A stretch of 64,000 nucleotides of DNA from Candidatus Nitrosopumilus sp. (GCA_029862085.1 JAOTXZ010000003.1:1-64000); one strand, 5' to 3'. Positions 48,139 to 58,146 are shown, counted from the stretch's first letter. The notes: generated from the letters alone by a model not told the origin. Numbers and translations are program-made.

Positions 48139-49381
48139 GTAAATTAAACTGGATGTTCTTTTTTTGAAAAGCCTCTATTAATTTATCTGACTGCTCTTTT
48201 CCAGCGGTTTCCAAACTTAAGGTAACTGATGCGGATCCTGCATTGATATTCGAACTGAGTCTATCATGAACTACTTCAACAATATTTGCATTAGCTGCGC
48301 TAATTTCATCCACTATTTCCTTGAACGCTCCAGGCCTGTCAGGTAACAAAACAGAGATTTTCAATAATCTTCCCATAGCCGCCAATCCCTTATCGACAAT
48401 TTGTCCAAGCAAATACATATCAATATTACCTCCAGCCAAAATTGAAACAACCTTTTTTCCAGGAGAAGGTTTATGAGATATTAAATAAGCTAAACCCACA
48501 GCTCCTGCAGGTTCAATTACTACCTTCATTCTTTCCATAAGCAAAAACATTGCTTTGATTATTTCAGAATCATCTACTAGGACTATTTCATCAATTAATT
48601 CCTTAATTATTGAAAATGTTGTTTGACCTGGAACCTTTACTGAGATACCGTCTGCGATTGTTCTTGCTCCCCCTACACTGGTAAGGGATCCTTGTTTCCA
48701 AGATTCATACATTGAAGGAAATGATCTTGATTGCACTCCAATAATTTTTATATTTGGATGTGTTGTTTTAATTGCAATTAACACTCCAGCAGCTAAACCT
48801 CCTCCACCAATAGGAACATAGATTTCCTCAACATCTGGGATTTGTTCTAAAATTTCTAATCCTATAACCCCCTGACCTGCAATAATTTCTACATCATCAA
48901 AAGCATGAATCAGAATCGCGCCAGTTTCTTTTGCAATTTCTTTAGCTCGAGTGGAGGCTTCGTCATAATTAATACCTTCTAAAATTACTTCTGCACCATA
49001 CCATTTTGTTGCAGAAACCTTTGCAGGAGAGGCATTTTTAGGCATTACAATTGTACATTGAATATTTTCTGCATTTGCTGCATATGCAACTCCTTGTGCA
49101 TGGTTACCGGCAGATGCTGCAATTACTCCCTTTTGTTTTTCTTCATCAGTTAATGTTTGGATTTTGTAATAAGCTCCTCTTATTTTGAAAGCCCCTGTTT
49201 TTTGTTGAAATTCTGATTTGAGATAAACTTTAGATTCGGTTAACATACTAAAAGTTGGAGAATATACTAACGCAGTTTTTCTTATTTTTTCATTTTTCAT
49301 AGAATTAGCTTTTTGGATGTCATCATAAGTTGGATTCATTGGAGTTGTTCCTATTTTGCTGATATATTTGACTTCTTCCAT
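48131..49381 (-). CDS. Threonine ammonia-lyase (threonine dehydratase) with C-terminal ACT domain
   Basis: LKSEFQQKTGAFKIRGAYYKI; AASAGNHAQGVAYAA; C-terminal VLLPDRPGAFKEIVDEI. Confidence 0.93.
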   Translation of the reverse strand: MEEVKYISKIGTTPMNPTYDDIQKANSMKNEKIRKTALVYSPTFSMLTESKVYLKSEFQQKTGAFKIRGAYYKIQTLTDEEKQKGVIAASAGNHAQGVAYAANAENIQCTIVMPKNASPAKVSATKWYGAEVILEGINYDEASTRAKEIAKETGAILIHAFDDVEIIAGQGVIGLEILEQIPDVEEIYVPIGGGGLAAGVLIAIKTTHPNIKIIGVQSRSFPSMYESWKQGSLTSVGGARTIADGISVKVPGQTTFSIIKELIDEIVLVDDSEIIKAMFLLMERMKVVIEPAGAVGLAYLISHKPSPGKKVVSILAGGNIDMYLLGQIVDKGLAAMGRLLKISVLLPDRPGAFKEIVDEISAANANIVEVVHDRLSSNINAGSASVTLSLETAGKEQSDKLIEAFQKKNIQFNLLT

Positions 49382-49522
49382 TGAAAAATTACATTTTTAA
49401 TCAATTTTTACCAATTACTAAGAAATCATACTCCTAAAGTCAGAAAATAGGTTCAAAATACCCTTTCAAAAAAGAGTCATAATATTATCAATTAACATAT
49501 CAAAGTTTTAATAAAAAATTCT

Positions 49523-50362
49523 CTAAATCTTAATGTATTTTAAAACCTCATCAAGTCTTTTTTCAATTTTCTCTTTTATTGGTTGGGATATTTTTCGTGG
49601 ATCAAACAATCCTTCTTTAATATCACCTTTAACAAATTCAATATCAAAACTACAAAGACAACCTTCTTCTCCTGTAACTAATCTTGCATCATCGATTAAA
49701 ACTGAAGTAGTTTGATATGTCTCAATTAACAAATTGTCTAATTCTTTTACCAACTCAGTTTTTCTTTTATGCATAGCTTGAAAATCTATCTCAGACTTTT
49801 CTTCAATCTCTTTGTAAATTTGTTCTCTTAATTCATTATTTTCAAAAAATATTTCAAATAGTTTCTGGTGATCGAAATCTTTGTATCCTTTTTCTTTTAA
49901 TTTTTCTAAAACAAGTTGATCATTATCATCAGAAATTTCCTGCGTTTTGTTTTTCGTTAAATCTAAAATTTTTGCCAATTCTTTTTGCGATTCTATTACC
50001 TTTTGTTCTGGTTTATAGAATAACAGTACGTGATATTGTAAGGATAAATGTCCGGAAATTAGGTAGTTACCTTCTTTAATTTCAAATTTTGTAAAAATTC
50101 TTCTTAAATCTTCATTGTTTGAAATAGATACTCCTTGAATTGTCCAATCTTTTAAATTTTTAATAAAATTTTCATAGTAATTTCGGATTAAATCAGGATC
50201 AAAAGTTTTTTGGGTTGTAATAGTGGCGTCCCCTAGCATCACTTTAATTTCAACCGTTTTTGTAATATCCTGAATTTTTTTTTGAAATATTTGTTGAATA
50301 AATTCATTTTTCGAATTTAAGTTTTGGATGAATTCATTTGGTGATCTTGTTCCCAGACGCAC
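49523..50362 (-). CDS. Hypothetical protein
   Basis: 279-aa ORF. Confidence 0.65.
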   Translation of the reverse strand: MRLGTRSPNEFIQNLNSKNEFIQQIFQKKIQDITKTVEIKVMLGDATITTQKTFDPDLIRNYYENFIKNLKDWTIQGVSISNNEDLRRIFTKFEIKEGNYLISGHLSLQYHVLLFYKPEQKVIESQKELAKILDLTKNKTQEISDDNDQLVLEKLKEKGYKDFDHQKLFEIFFENNELREQIYKEIEEKSEIDFQAMHKRKTELVKELDNLLIETYQTTSVLIDDARLVTGEEGCLCSFDIEFVKGDIKEGLFDPRKISQPIKEKIEKRLDEVLKYIKI

Positions 50363-50440
50363 AAAAATATCGAATTCTTACAGTCCTTAAACCTTACACC
50401 CTGAAAATCCTATTAAATGGAAAAAGCCATACTAAAGTAA

Positions 50441-50563
50441 ATGTCATATAATGATATTATTTGTACTATTTGTTATGCCAAAATTATAGTGTATTTTCAT
50501 GAAAAATACGAAGGAAATAGAGGAAAATGTCCGAATTGCGATACTGATTTTCCATTAGAATAG
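50441..50563 (+). CDS. Zinc-ribbon-like mini-protein (40 aa)
   Basis: manual translation MSYNDIICTICYAKIIVYFHEKYEGNRGKCPNCDTDFPLE*. Confidence 0.55.
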   Translation: MSYNDIICTICYAKIIVYFHEKYEGNRGKCPNCDTDFPLE

Positions 50564-50571
50564 ATTCAAAA

Positions 50572-51381
50572 ATGACTTCTAATATAGAATCAAAGATGTC
50601 ATCAGAAAACTCCGATAGTCAAAAGACCACTCCAGATATCATAGATAGATTACTTGAGCAAAAAGGAGAAAAAGTAATAGATTCAGAAACCATGATCATC
50701 GAAACTCAAAAACGGGTTTGGGGTGCATTGAAAAAAGGATATGAATATACTGGAGTAACTAATGATTCTGAAAATTTTTTAAGAGAAAATGTTTTTAAAA
50801 AAATCAATATTGTGGTACTCTATGTAGATTTAGTTGGCTCCACAACGATGACTTTGGAATTACCTGCAGAAAAATTAGCTACAATAATTAGCTCTTTTTC
50901 TCAAGAAATGGCCTCGGTAATCCGTTATCATAATGGGTTAGTACTCAAATTTGTAGGTGATGCTGTAATTGGATATTTTAATGCAAATGAAAATACCTTA
51001 TTAGCCTCAGACAATGCAGTAACTTGCGCTAAATCTATGATAACAGTAATTGAAAAAGGAATTAATCCCATTCTAAATCAATATGATTACCCAGATTTAA
51101 TGGTAAAAATTGGTGTGGATTATGGACAAAGTATTATTGTGAGATATGGATCAAATGAGGCAACCTCACATGTAGATTTAATGGGACCGGTGATGAACAT
51201 TGCTTCAAAAATTCAAGGGATGGCAAAACCAAATCAAATTCTGATTGGCCAAGATGTATATCAAAGAATACATCCTAAAACTCAAAAAAATTTTTCAGAA
51301 AAAATCTGGGGAGAAAATGAATGGAAATACCGTTCACGATTAACTGGCGAAGTCTACAAAGTCTATGAGTATAAGGGCTAA
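50572..51381 (+). CDS. Class III adenylate/guanylate cyclase catalytic-domain protein
   Basis: VVLYVDLVGSTTMTLELP; HNGLVLKFVGDAVIGYF; VDLMGPVMNIASKIQGMAKPNQILIGQDVYQ. Confidence 0.87.
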   Translation: MTSNIESKMSSENSDSQKTTPDIIDRLLEQKGEKVIDSETMIIETQKRVWGALKKGYEYTGVTNDSENFLRENVFKKINIVVLYVDLVGSTTMTLELPAEKLATIISSFSQEMASVIRYHNGLVLKFVGDAVIGYFNANENTLLASDNAVTCAKSMITVIEKGINPILNQYDYPDLMVKIGVDYGQSIIVRYGSNEATSHVDLMGPVMNIASKIQGMAKPNQILIGQDVYQRIHPKTQKNFSEKIWGENEWKYRSRLTGEVYKVYEYKG

Positions 51382-51524
51382 ATAGTAAATTTATCAGGAC
51401 ATTCAACATGTTCGTAATGATGCTCTGTGAATTTTTCTTGAACTACGTAAATCACAATTTTATGTAATTCTTTATCTTTAATTTCTTTTTTACATTTCAT
51501 ACATTTTTTATTTTTGCCCGTCAT
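51378..51524 (-). CDS. Cys-containing mini-protein (48 aa)
   Basis: manual translation MTGKNKKCMKCKKEIKDKELHKIVIYVVQEKFTEHHYEHVECPDKFTI*. Confidence 0.5.
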   Translation of the reverse strand: MTGKNKKCMKCKKEIKDKELHKIVIYVVQEKFTEHHYEHVECPDKFTI

Positions 51525-51662
51525 TGCGTATCAGCGATCTTAAATCCTAATCTATAAGGATCTGCGATCAGCTCGATTTGAGTAAAACTGACATTAATTA
51601 CACTTTTTAGTATATCAAACGCCTAAGGCAAAGCAAAAATATGGTAAGGAGGGACTCAAAAT

Positions 51663-52031
51663 ATGGATGAGCAGGTATTTCGACACTTAAATGATCTTTA
51701 TGGATTAAACCACGACATTCCTCATCGAGCATTTCAATTCCCAAGATTACCTCCAGGAATAACTCATCCAATGTTTAAGATATTTGATAATCCAATAAAA
51801 GATAAATTCATTTCAGATGCATCTAATCTTAATAAAAAATTAGACGGTTTTCAAAATGCCTATCAACAACATGCTTCTGGATTAATGACAATGAATTCAA
51901 CAGGGCTTGTTCCACCAGGACATCCATTATACTCTGAAAAAAATTCAATTAAAATTCTCAAAGTAGAAAATGACAAGTTATTAAAACAAAATTTAGAACT
52001 GAAGAAAAAACTAGATAAAAAAGAATCTTAA
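51663..52031 (+). CDS. Hypothetical protein
   Basis: 122-aa ORF; aaggagg upstream. Confidence 0.65.
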   Translation: MDEQVFRHLNDLYGLNHDIPHRAFQFPRLPPGITHPMFKIFDNPIKDKFISDASNLNKKLDGFQNAYQQHASGLMTMNSTGLVPPGHPLYSEKNSIKILKVENDKLLKQNLELKKKLDKKES

Positions 52032-52112
52032 TGATAATTTTTACCTGTTTTTAATTATTTTATTTTTTTTATCTGGTGCGAATCCTTATTAATTTCCATA
52101 TAAATTTTCATT

Positions 52113-52499
52113 ATGGTAAAAACTCCTGCTGAAAAATGGAAAGATACCGTTATTAGTTATAGAAAAACATGTCAAAAAATTATCCAGATTTCAAAAAGTG
52201 TAAGATATGCCGGTGTGATTAACTCTTATGGTCGGACGTTAACAGGGATTGTCAGGTCCGATGTAAAACCACTTCTAAAATCAGAGCAGGTAAAAAATGA
52301 ATTTTTCATACTAGCAACTTTAATGAACTCAAGAAAGGAAACTATTAAGGCAGTTGGCAAACTGAATTATGTTTTACTTGAACATCAAAAAGTGTCCATC
52401 ATTGTTTTCCAAAAAAACAACATAACAATTTATGTTTCGATAGATAGAAAGGAAAAAAACATAAACTCAATTATTTCAAAAATTAAAAAAATAATTTAA
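52113..52499 (+). CDS. Hypothetical protein
   Basis: 128-aa ORF. Confidence 0.65.
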   Translation: MVKTPAEKWKDTVISYRKTCQKIIQISKSVRYAGVINSYGRTLTGIVRSDVKPLLKSEQVKNEFFILATLMNSRKETIKAVGKLNYVLLEHQKVSIIVFQKNNITIYVSIDRKEKNINSIISKIKKII

Positions 52500-52909
52500 G
52501 CTGGGGTAAATCCGTGATATCCGCCAGTTTGTTCATCCTTGTCTCTGAAAATTGGTTCAAATAAAGAAACGAGATACCCATCAGGATCTAGAATTACTGC
52601 ATTCTTTCCAGCATCTCTTTCTACGATATCACGAAAAATTTCTACTCCTTTTTCTTTTAATTCATCCACCGATGATTGTACGTCTCCCACAAGAAACCCT
52701 ACTGTTATTCCATTGTCAATAGAACTTCCAATATGTTCAGCAGTAAGGGATGCTGGATGCAAACTCAATAATGCGCCTGTAGTTCCCAAATCTACCCAAG
52801 ATCTTCTTTGTTTTTTAATGGGAAGACCAATTATTTCATGATAAAATACGATGGATTTATCGAGATCTTTAACTGCCAAAATAACATTTCCAACCTTTTT
52901 AATATTCAC
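52496..52909 (-). CDS. VOC/glyoxalase-bleomycin resistance family protein
   Basis: GNVILAVKDLDKSIVFYHEIIGLPI; DPDGYLVSLFEP. Confidence 0.9.
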   Translation of the reverse strand: MNIKKVGNVILAVKDLDKSIVFYHEIIGLPIKKQRRSWVDLGTTGALLSLHPASLTAEHIGSSIDNGITVGFLVGDVQSSVDELKEKGVEIFRDIVERDAGKNAVILDPDGYLVSLFEPIFRDKDEQTGGYHGFTPA

Positions 52910-52944
52910 AGTAAGCCCTCCGTACTCGTATGTTAAATTCTTTG

Positions 52945-53145
52945 TTATTGAACTTCAACCATGGTTTCAGTCCTTTCAACTCCACTAATTTTCTGAATTT
53001 CAGTGGCAATATCCTTGATCGTTCCTAATTCATCAACTTCAATTATTGCTACAGCGTCAAATTGACCACTAGTTGGAAAAGAATCACGTACATGACTAAC
53101 TTTGCGTAGTCTTGCAGCTATCAATTTTTTAGGGGATTTTACCAA
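52945..53145 (-). CDS. Stand-alone Lrp/AsnC ligand-binding (RAM) domain protein
   Basis: VRDSFPTSGQFDAVAIIEVDELGTIKDIATEIQKISGVERTETMVEV; start uncertain. Confidence 0.78.
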   Translation of the reverse strand: MVKSPKKLIAARLRKVSHVRDSFPTSGQFDAVAIIEVDELGTIKDIATEIQKISGVERTETMVEVQ

Positions 53146-53156
53146 AATAATCGCTC

Positions 53157-53396
53157 TTACCAGCCTAAGTCTACCTCCACCTCAATCAACGTCTCAGTTG
53201 TTACAATCTCTTTAATTTTTTTCAGGTCGATAACCATTTGATTAATTTCATCCATAGTCCCACGCATTACAGCACAAATGTCAGCTCTTCCAGTTACCAC
53301 CATAACATCTTTGATAATTTTTCGTTTTTTCTTTAAAACTTGTACTACAGCATCGACTTTACCAGGTTTAACTGTAATTAAGCATAATGCTCTCAT
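53157..53396 (-). CDS. Stand-alone Lrp/AsnC ligand-binding (RAM) domain protein
   Basis: ALCLITVKPGKVDAVVQVL...VVTGRADICAVMRG...TTETLIEVEV. Confidence 0.85.
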   Translation of the reverse strand: MRALCLITVKPGKVDAVVQVLKKKRKIIKDVMVVTGRADICAVMRGTMDEINQMVIDLKKIKEIVTTETLIEVEVDLGW

Positions 53397-53429
53397 GTAT
53401 TAGTATATGAAATAGGAAGGAATAAAGAT

Positions 53430-53648
53430 TTAGTCTGATGCTTCTTGAGACCTTGCTTCCTCAAGATAGGCTCTTCTTTCCTCATTGATTTTTTCTTGAT
53501 CAATGGAGAGATCATCATCGATTATGGCAATACCATCGCCATAATCTTCTTGTTGAGATTTTTTAGTCTTAGTTTTGGCCTTTGATTTTGCCGTTTTGGC
53601 TTTAACTGGTTTTTTAGTTGTTTTCTTTTTACTCTTTTTTTCTGCCAT
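53430..53648 (-). CDS. Hypothetical Lys-rich protein
   Basis: MAEKKSKKKTTKKPVKAKTAKSK...; start taken downstream of the tRNA. Confidence 0.6.
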   Translation of the reverse strand: MAEKKSKKKTTKKPVKAKTAKSKAKTKTKKSQQEDYGDGIAIIDDDLSIDQEKINEERRAYLEEARSQEASD

Positions 53649-53717
53649 CAATGTCGAAAAACAAGAGGTGTACTTGTTTATAAAAATTATGAAGAATAAT
53701 TTAGTGAACAGAAACAG

Positions 53718-53791
53718 TGCCAGGGGCGAGATTTGAACGCGCGACAGCCCGGTCTTCAGCCGAGTGCTCTCCCAGGCTGAGCTACCCTGGC
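53718..53791 (-). tRNA. trnF: tRNA-Phe (GAA), 74 nt, no intron
   Basis: GCCAGGG TA GCTC..GAGC A CTCGG CTGAAGA CCGGG CTGTC GCGCG TTCAAAT CTCGC CCCTGGC A folds as a cloverleaf; one C-U mismatch in the T stem. Confidence 0.95.
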
Positions 53792-53833
53792 ACAATAAAA
53801 ATTCTTTTGGATGCAAAATTAAAGTTTGTCTTT

Positions 53834-54370
53834 TCAGACTTTCCAGATATTTTCATCGATTCCATTTCTCTTGTTTATGACCCGTCCTAAAACGAATAGT
53901 AGATCAGAAAGGCGATTAACATATTTTACACAATTTTTATTGATTTCATCTTGTTCATTTAATAAAACAAGACATGTCTCTGCTCTTCTAACAATTGCCC
54001 TGGCGAAATGTAATTTTGCAGCCGAAATATGTCCACCGGGTAGGATAAAATAAGTCAAGGGCTTTAATTCTGTTTCAAAACAATCAATCAATTTTTCAAT
54101 TTTTATTACCATCGAAGACGAAATTCTATTTTTATTATCTAATAAATTTGGATTTGAAAGATCTGCTCCTGCGATAAACAAATCCCTTTGAATTTGTATT
54201 AAAACGTCTGCAATATCAGAATCTATTTTATCAGACAAAACTATTCCCAAAAAGGCATTGGCCTCATCAATTGTACCATATGCAATAATTCGTGGGTGAG
54301 ATTTTTTTAGGCGTGAATTTCCTTGGACCCCTGTTGTTCCATCATCTCCAGTTTTTGTATATATCTTCAA
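53834..54370 (-). CDS. Cob(I)alamin adenosyltransferase (PduO/MMAB type)
   Basis: MKIYTKTGDDGTTGVQGNSRLKKSHPRIIAYGTIDEANAFLG; FILPGGHISAAKLHFARAIVRRAE. Confidence 0.95.
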   Translation of the reverse strand: MKIYTKTGDDGTTGVQGNSRLKKSHPRIIAYGTIDEANAFLGIVLSDKIDSDIADVLIQIQRDLFIAGADLSNPNLLDNKNRISSSMVIKIEKLIDCFETELKPLTYFILPGGHISAAKLHFARAIVRRAETCLVLLNEQDEINKNCVKYVNRLSDLLFVLGRVINKRNGIDENIWKV

Positions 54371-54461
54371 TAGTTTCTTTCTGATAGATTAACTATTATG
54401 TTGTTCTAATAACCAAACTCTCGAAAAGCTGATTAATCATATTATTACCTGTATAGTAATA

Positions 54462-54992
54462 TTGATTTTAGATTTTTTAACAATCGCGGCGAATCTAAAG
54501 ACTGTTCCTAGACAGGGTTGGATTGAAAAACTTTCGATAAAGAATACTGAATCAGTAGCAGATCACACTTTTTCTATGGCAATTATTGGGATGATTCTAT
54601 CTGATTCTCAAAAATATAATACCGAAAAAATTTTGAAAATGATTTTACTTCATGACTTGGCAGAGTCTATCACCGGCGATTTTACACCTGAGCAAAAATC
54701 AAAAAAAGAAAAAATAGATTTAGAAAACAAAACGTTCGATAAAATTTTAAAACAATTACCTGAAAACCTTCGAGAACAATATTTTTCTCTTTGGAAAGAA
54801 TACCAAACAAATGATTCTAAGGAAGCAAATTTTGTTCATCAGATTGATAAATTAGAAATGGCTCTTCAAGCAAAAATTTATTCAGAACAAGTAAAATCGT
54901 ATGGAGATTTACTGCCCTTTTTTGATTCCGCAAGACAAGACATACAAGATCCCCCTCTTTTGGAATTATTTAACCAAATAGTCGATAAATGA
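54462..54992 (+). CDS. HD-domain phosphohydrolase (YfbR/HDDC2-like)
   Basis: LKTVPRQGWIEKLSIKNTESVADHTFSMAIIGMIL; LLHDLAESITGDFTP. Confidence 0.9.
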   Translation: MILDFLTIAANLKTVPRQGWIEKLSIKNTESVADHTFSMAIIGMILSDSQKYNTEKILKMILLHDLAESITGDFTPEQKSKKEKIDLENKTFDKILKQLPENLREQYFSLWKEYQTNDSKEANFVHQIDKLEMALQAKIYSEQVKSYGDLLPFFDSARQDIQDPPLLELFNQIVDK

Positions 54993-54996
54993 GGTA

Positions 54997-55233
54997 ATGG
55001 ATATGTCAGAAACCTCAAAAGACGAATTAATTGAAGCACAAAAACAAGTAATTGGAATACTTTTTGAGGTGGTAAAAAGATTGCAGGCAAATAATGATTT
55101 GGATGATGAGTATTTTCAAATGATTTCTTCGGATAAAAAAATTAAATCCGAAGAAAGGTTACAAAACATTCTAAGGGAAAGAAACGAGAATGCTAAAATT
55201 GTTGGAAGATTATTGGAAAAACTTGAAGATTAA
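54997..55233 (+). CDS. Small hypothetical protein
   Basis: 78-aa ORF directly downstream of the HD-domain gene. Confidence 0.55.
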   Translation: MDMSETSKDELIEAQKQVIGILFEVVKRLQANNDLDDEYFQMISSDKKIKSEERLQNILRERNENAKIVGRLLEKLED

Positions 55234-55529
55234 TCATTACAATTGCAATCATCATCTGAAATAATTTTTAGTTTAAGTGTTTGTTGAAATTTATTTTGTA
55301 CATAGTGGGCTAAATTGGTAACTCGAGTTATAGAGGATTTATTTTTCCAACTTCCCTCATTTTCAAACCATGATTCAATATCATCCAGATCGTATCTTTC
55401 ACCCTCTTCTATAATGGTTTTAAAAATGGTCTTAATTTCTTCAATTTCAGATTCTTTTAAATTATTTTTATCTTCTATCAAAGTAGTTATTTCATTTAAT
55501 TTTATAATTACATTGTTTGTTAGAGGCAT
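55230..55529 (-). CDS. Hypothetical protein
   Basis: 99-aa ORF, CNCND C-terminus. Confidence 0.55.
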   Translation of the reverse strand: MPLTNNVIIKLNEITTLIEDKNNLKESEIEEIKTIFKTIIEEGERYDLDDIESWFENEGSWKNKSSITRVTNLAHYVQNKFQQTLKLKIISDDDCNCND

Positions 55530-55683
55530 TATTTTTCTTAATAGTAAAATAAATTTTTATTATATCTAAACTTATTCATAGAAAATAAAATGTTTTCTTA
55601 GAATTAGATAATATTTATCAAAGAGAATTGTTTTTCTGTTAATTTTGTGATTGTTTTTATACTAATTCGAATTTCAAGATTTT

Positions 55684-56031
55684 ATGCAATACTTTCAAGC
55701 TTTAAAACTTGGTCAAAAAAGAGTGGAACTATCAAGAGAATATCTAAATAAAATTACTGATGGAAAAGCAATGCCCGCATTAGCATTGAGAGATAACAAA
55801 ACTAATGTTTGGGAGCCTGTTGGCGAGGAAAATTTGTATGCATTTGTTGATGAAACGGCTGGTTTTGTCTTGACTGATACAAGTGGATATATTCTTGCCT
55901 TGGTTGATAAAAATGGAACCTCAAAATCCATTGCTCAAGGCATCACCAAAGAACAGAAAGAGAAATTTGAAACTATTTTTCTATCTGATAATATTTTAGA
56001 ATATAAAGGAAAAGTCGTTTTACCCGTATAG
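55684..56031 (+). CDS. Hypothetical protein
   Basis: 115-aa ORF. Confidence 0.65.
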   Translation: MQYFQALKLGQKRVELSREYLNKITDGKAMPALALRDNKTNVWEPVGEENLYAFVDETAGFVLTDTSGYILALVDKNGTSKSIAQGITKEQKEKFETIFLSDNILEYKGKVVLPV

Positions 56032-56101
56032 ATAAATTAACAAATTTTGTGTTTAAATTTATCCCCAAACCTTTTTGAGGGAATGACTATGAATTTAAGC
56101 A

Positions 56102-57325
56102 TTGAAAAAATATTCTCAAGAAGTCGAAGTTAGTGGTCACCTGATTGACTCTATGATATTAACCAAAATCTTTGACAAAATAATGAATCGAGGAGGAGAA
56201 TTTGAGATTTTAGATTTAACTGTAGGTAAAAAGAAAAAAGATTCTAGTTATGCTAAACTTTTAGTTGCTGGAAAAAATGCTAAACATCTCGGGGAAATTA
56301 TTGATGATATTCATCGAGAAGGTGCCATTCCACATAATGAAAAGCAAGTCAAGCTAAAAAGAGCCTCAAAAAATATGGTAATGCCTGATAATTTTTACAG
56401 TACCACAAATAATGACACGTGGATATTTCATAACAAGTTTTGGATTTACGTTGAGAATCAAATGATGGACAAATGTATTGTTGTAAAGAAAAACCGAGCT
56501 TTTTGCGTTCCTATTAGAGATATAAAAAAAGGAGATCTTATTGTAGTAGATGATATTGGCGTAAAGGTTGCACCTCCTCAAAGACCAAGAGATCAAGCAA
56601 ATATTTTTGCATTTATGGGAAGTAGTAGTTCAAGCGAAAGACCAACCCAGCATATAGCAAAAAAAGTTGCTCGCGACATAGTTGAAACAACAAAGAAAGG
56701 GGGAAAAATTATCGTAGTGGGAGGTCCCGCAATTGTTCACACAGGTACTGCAAATTCCTTAGCCGATTTGATTAAAAGAGGATATGTTCATGGCATATTA
56801 GCTGGAAATGCCTTAGCTGTTCATGACATTGAATATGCCACATTAGGTACCTCACTAGGAATGTATGTTCATGATGCCACCCTGGCAAAAAGAGGACACA
56901 GAAACCATATGGATACCATTAATGCTGTTTTTAAGGCTGGATCTATTCCCAAGATGGTTCAACAGAAAAAGCTCAAAAGTGGCATATTCTATGAATGTGT
57001 AAAAAATAAGATTCCTTTTGTCTTGGCAAGCTCGATTAGAGATGATGGTCCTTTGCCTGATGTCATAACTGATGTCGCTCAAGCTCAACGAGAATACAAA
57101 AAAATCCTAAAAGATGCAAGTATGGTGATAATGATTTCAACTATGCTCCACTCAATTGCAACAGGAAACATGCTTCCTTCAAACGTCAAAGTAATTGTAA
57201 TTGATATTAATCAACCAACCGTAACAAAATTAATGGATAGAGGGACGTGGCAGGCATTGGGAATAGTATCTGATGTAGGTGCCTTTTTACCACTAGTGGT
57301 ACAAGAAATTAAAAAACTAAAATAA
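56102..57325 (+). CDS. LOR/SDH-domain (TIGR00300-like) protein, possible archaeal ornithine cyclodeaminase-type enzyme
   Basis: SGHLIDSMILTKIFDKIMNRGGEFEILDLTVGKKKKDSSYAKLLV; GGPAIVHTGTANSLADLIKRGYVHGILAGNALAVHDIE; non-ATG start. Confidence 0.8.
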   Translation: MKKYSQEVEVSGHLIDSMILTKIFDKIMNRGGEFEILDLTVGKKKKDSSYAKLLVAGKNAKHLGEIIDDIHREGAIPHNEKQVKLKRASKNMVMPDNFYSTTNNDTWIFHNKFWIYVENQMMDKCIVVKKNRAFCVPIRDIKKGDLIVVDDIGVKVAPPQRPRDQANIFAFMGSSSSSERPTQHIAKKVARDIVETTKKGGKIIVVGGPAIVHTGTANSLADLIKRGYVHGILAGNALAVHDIEYATLGTSLGMYVHDATLAKRGHRNHMDTINAVFKAGSIPKMVQQKKLKSGIFYECVKNKIPFVLASSIRDDGPLPDVITDVAQAQREYKKILKDASMVIMISTMLHSIATGNMLPSNVKVIVIDINQPTVTKLMDRGTWQALGIVSDVGAFLPLVVQEIKKLK

Positions 57326-58123
57326 TTAACTTGCAGCAGATAATCTTGGGTGCAACACATGATACCCGTTTTCATTGAATCGTATAGGGTATGTTTGCTC
57401 ACTATGTTTTATCCCTCGCATCTTTATTACTTGAATGGATCTATCCATGGTACTTGTTTTTTGAGTATGATTTAAAATCACAATCCCCGATGCTGCATAC
57501 CACTCTGGAGGAGTTCTAGATTCTAAATTTTCCGAAATAAAAATCGAAGTACATTTTTGTTCATCTAGAGCATGAATCATTTTTTGAATTCCTTGACGAG
57601 TATTAAATTGATTTCCATATTGAATACTTAAAACAGAAAGAGAATCAACAACAAGTCGTTTAGCATGAATTTTTTTTATTCCTTGCAAAATCAATTGGGT
57701 TAAATGTGTAAATGGAAAAGGTTCTGTCTCATACAAAATATCTCCTGATTCAAAAGACTGATCATTAATTTTAAATGGTCTAGCGTCAATTATCATAATT
57801 TTTTCTTCTTCAATTAATTTTTCAATATTCCAACCAAAAGCACGAAAGTCACTGATTAGTTCTTGTGGACTTTGGGTTAGAGTCACAAAAATCCCAGGTT
57901 CTTCAAAGTCTAATGCGCCATTATGAAGAAATTGCATTCCAAATGTGGATTTCCCACTTCCAGATTTTCCTGATAGAACTATTGTTTTTCCTTCTTTTAA
58001 TCCTCCATCAACTATCAAATCAAATCCTGGAATTCCGGTTCGAATCTTCAAATCTGAATTATTCACAATAAACTGCGGATAATTTTCTATATAAAGAAGA
58101 GTGAGTTTATCTGATATACACAT
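57326..58123 (-). CDS. KaiC-like RecA-superfamily ATPase
   Basis: IPGFDLIVDGGLKEGKTIVLSGKSGSGKSTFGMQFLHNGA (Walker A); RLVVDSLSVLSI (Walker B). Confidence 0.9.
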   Translation of the reverse strand: MCISDKLTLLYIENYPQFIVNNSDLKIRTGIPGFDLIVDGGLKEGKTIVLSGKSGSGKSTFGMQFLHNGALDFEEPGIFVTLTQSPQELISDFRAFGWNIEKLIEEEKIMIIDARPFKINDQSFESGDILYETEPFPFTHLTQLILQGIKKIHAKRLVVDSLSVLSIQYGNQFNTRQGIQKMIHALDEQKCTSIFISENLESRTPPEWYAASGIVILNHTQKTSTMDRSIQVIKMRGIKHSEQTYPIRFNENGYHVLHPRLSAAS

Positions 58124-58146
58124 TTAGAACATTTATAAAAATTCCA

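Noticed and set aside
51541-51600. Possible structured RNA around ATCCT...AGGAT in the 51.5 kb gap
   Set aside because: Only a 5-bp stem; no recognisable RNA family.
53430-53816. 128-aa minus ORF starting at 53816
   Set aside because: Its N-terminal part reads through the tRNA-Phe gene; a proper start exists at 53648.
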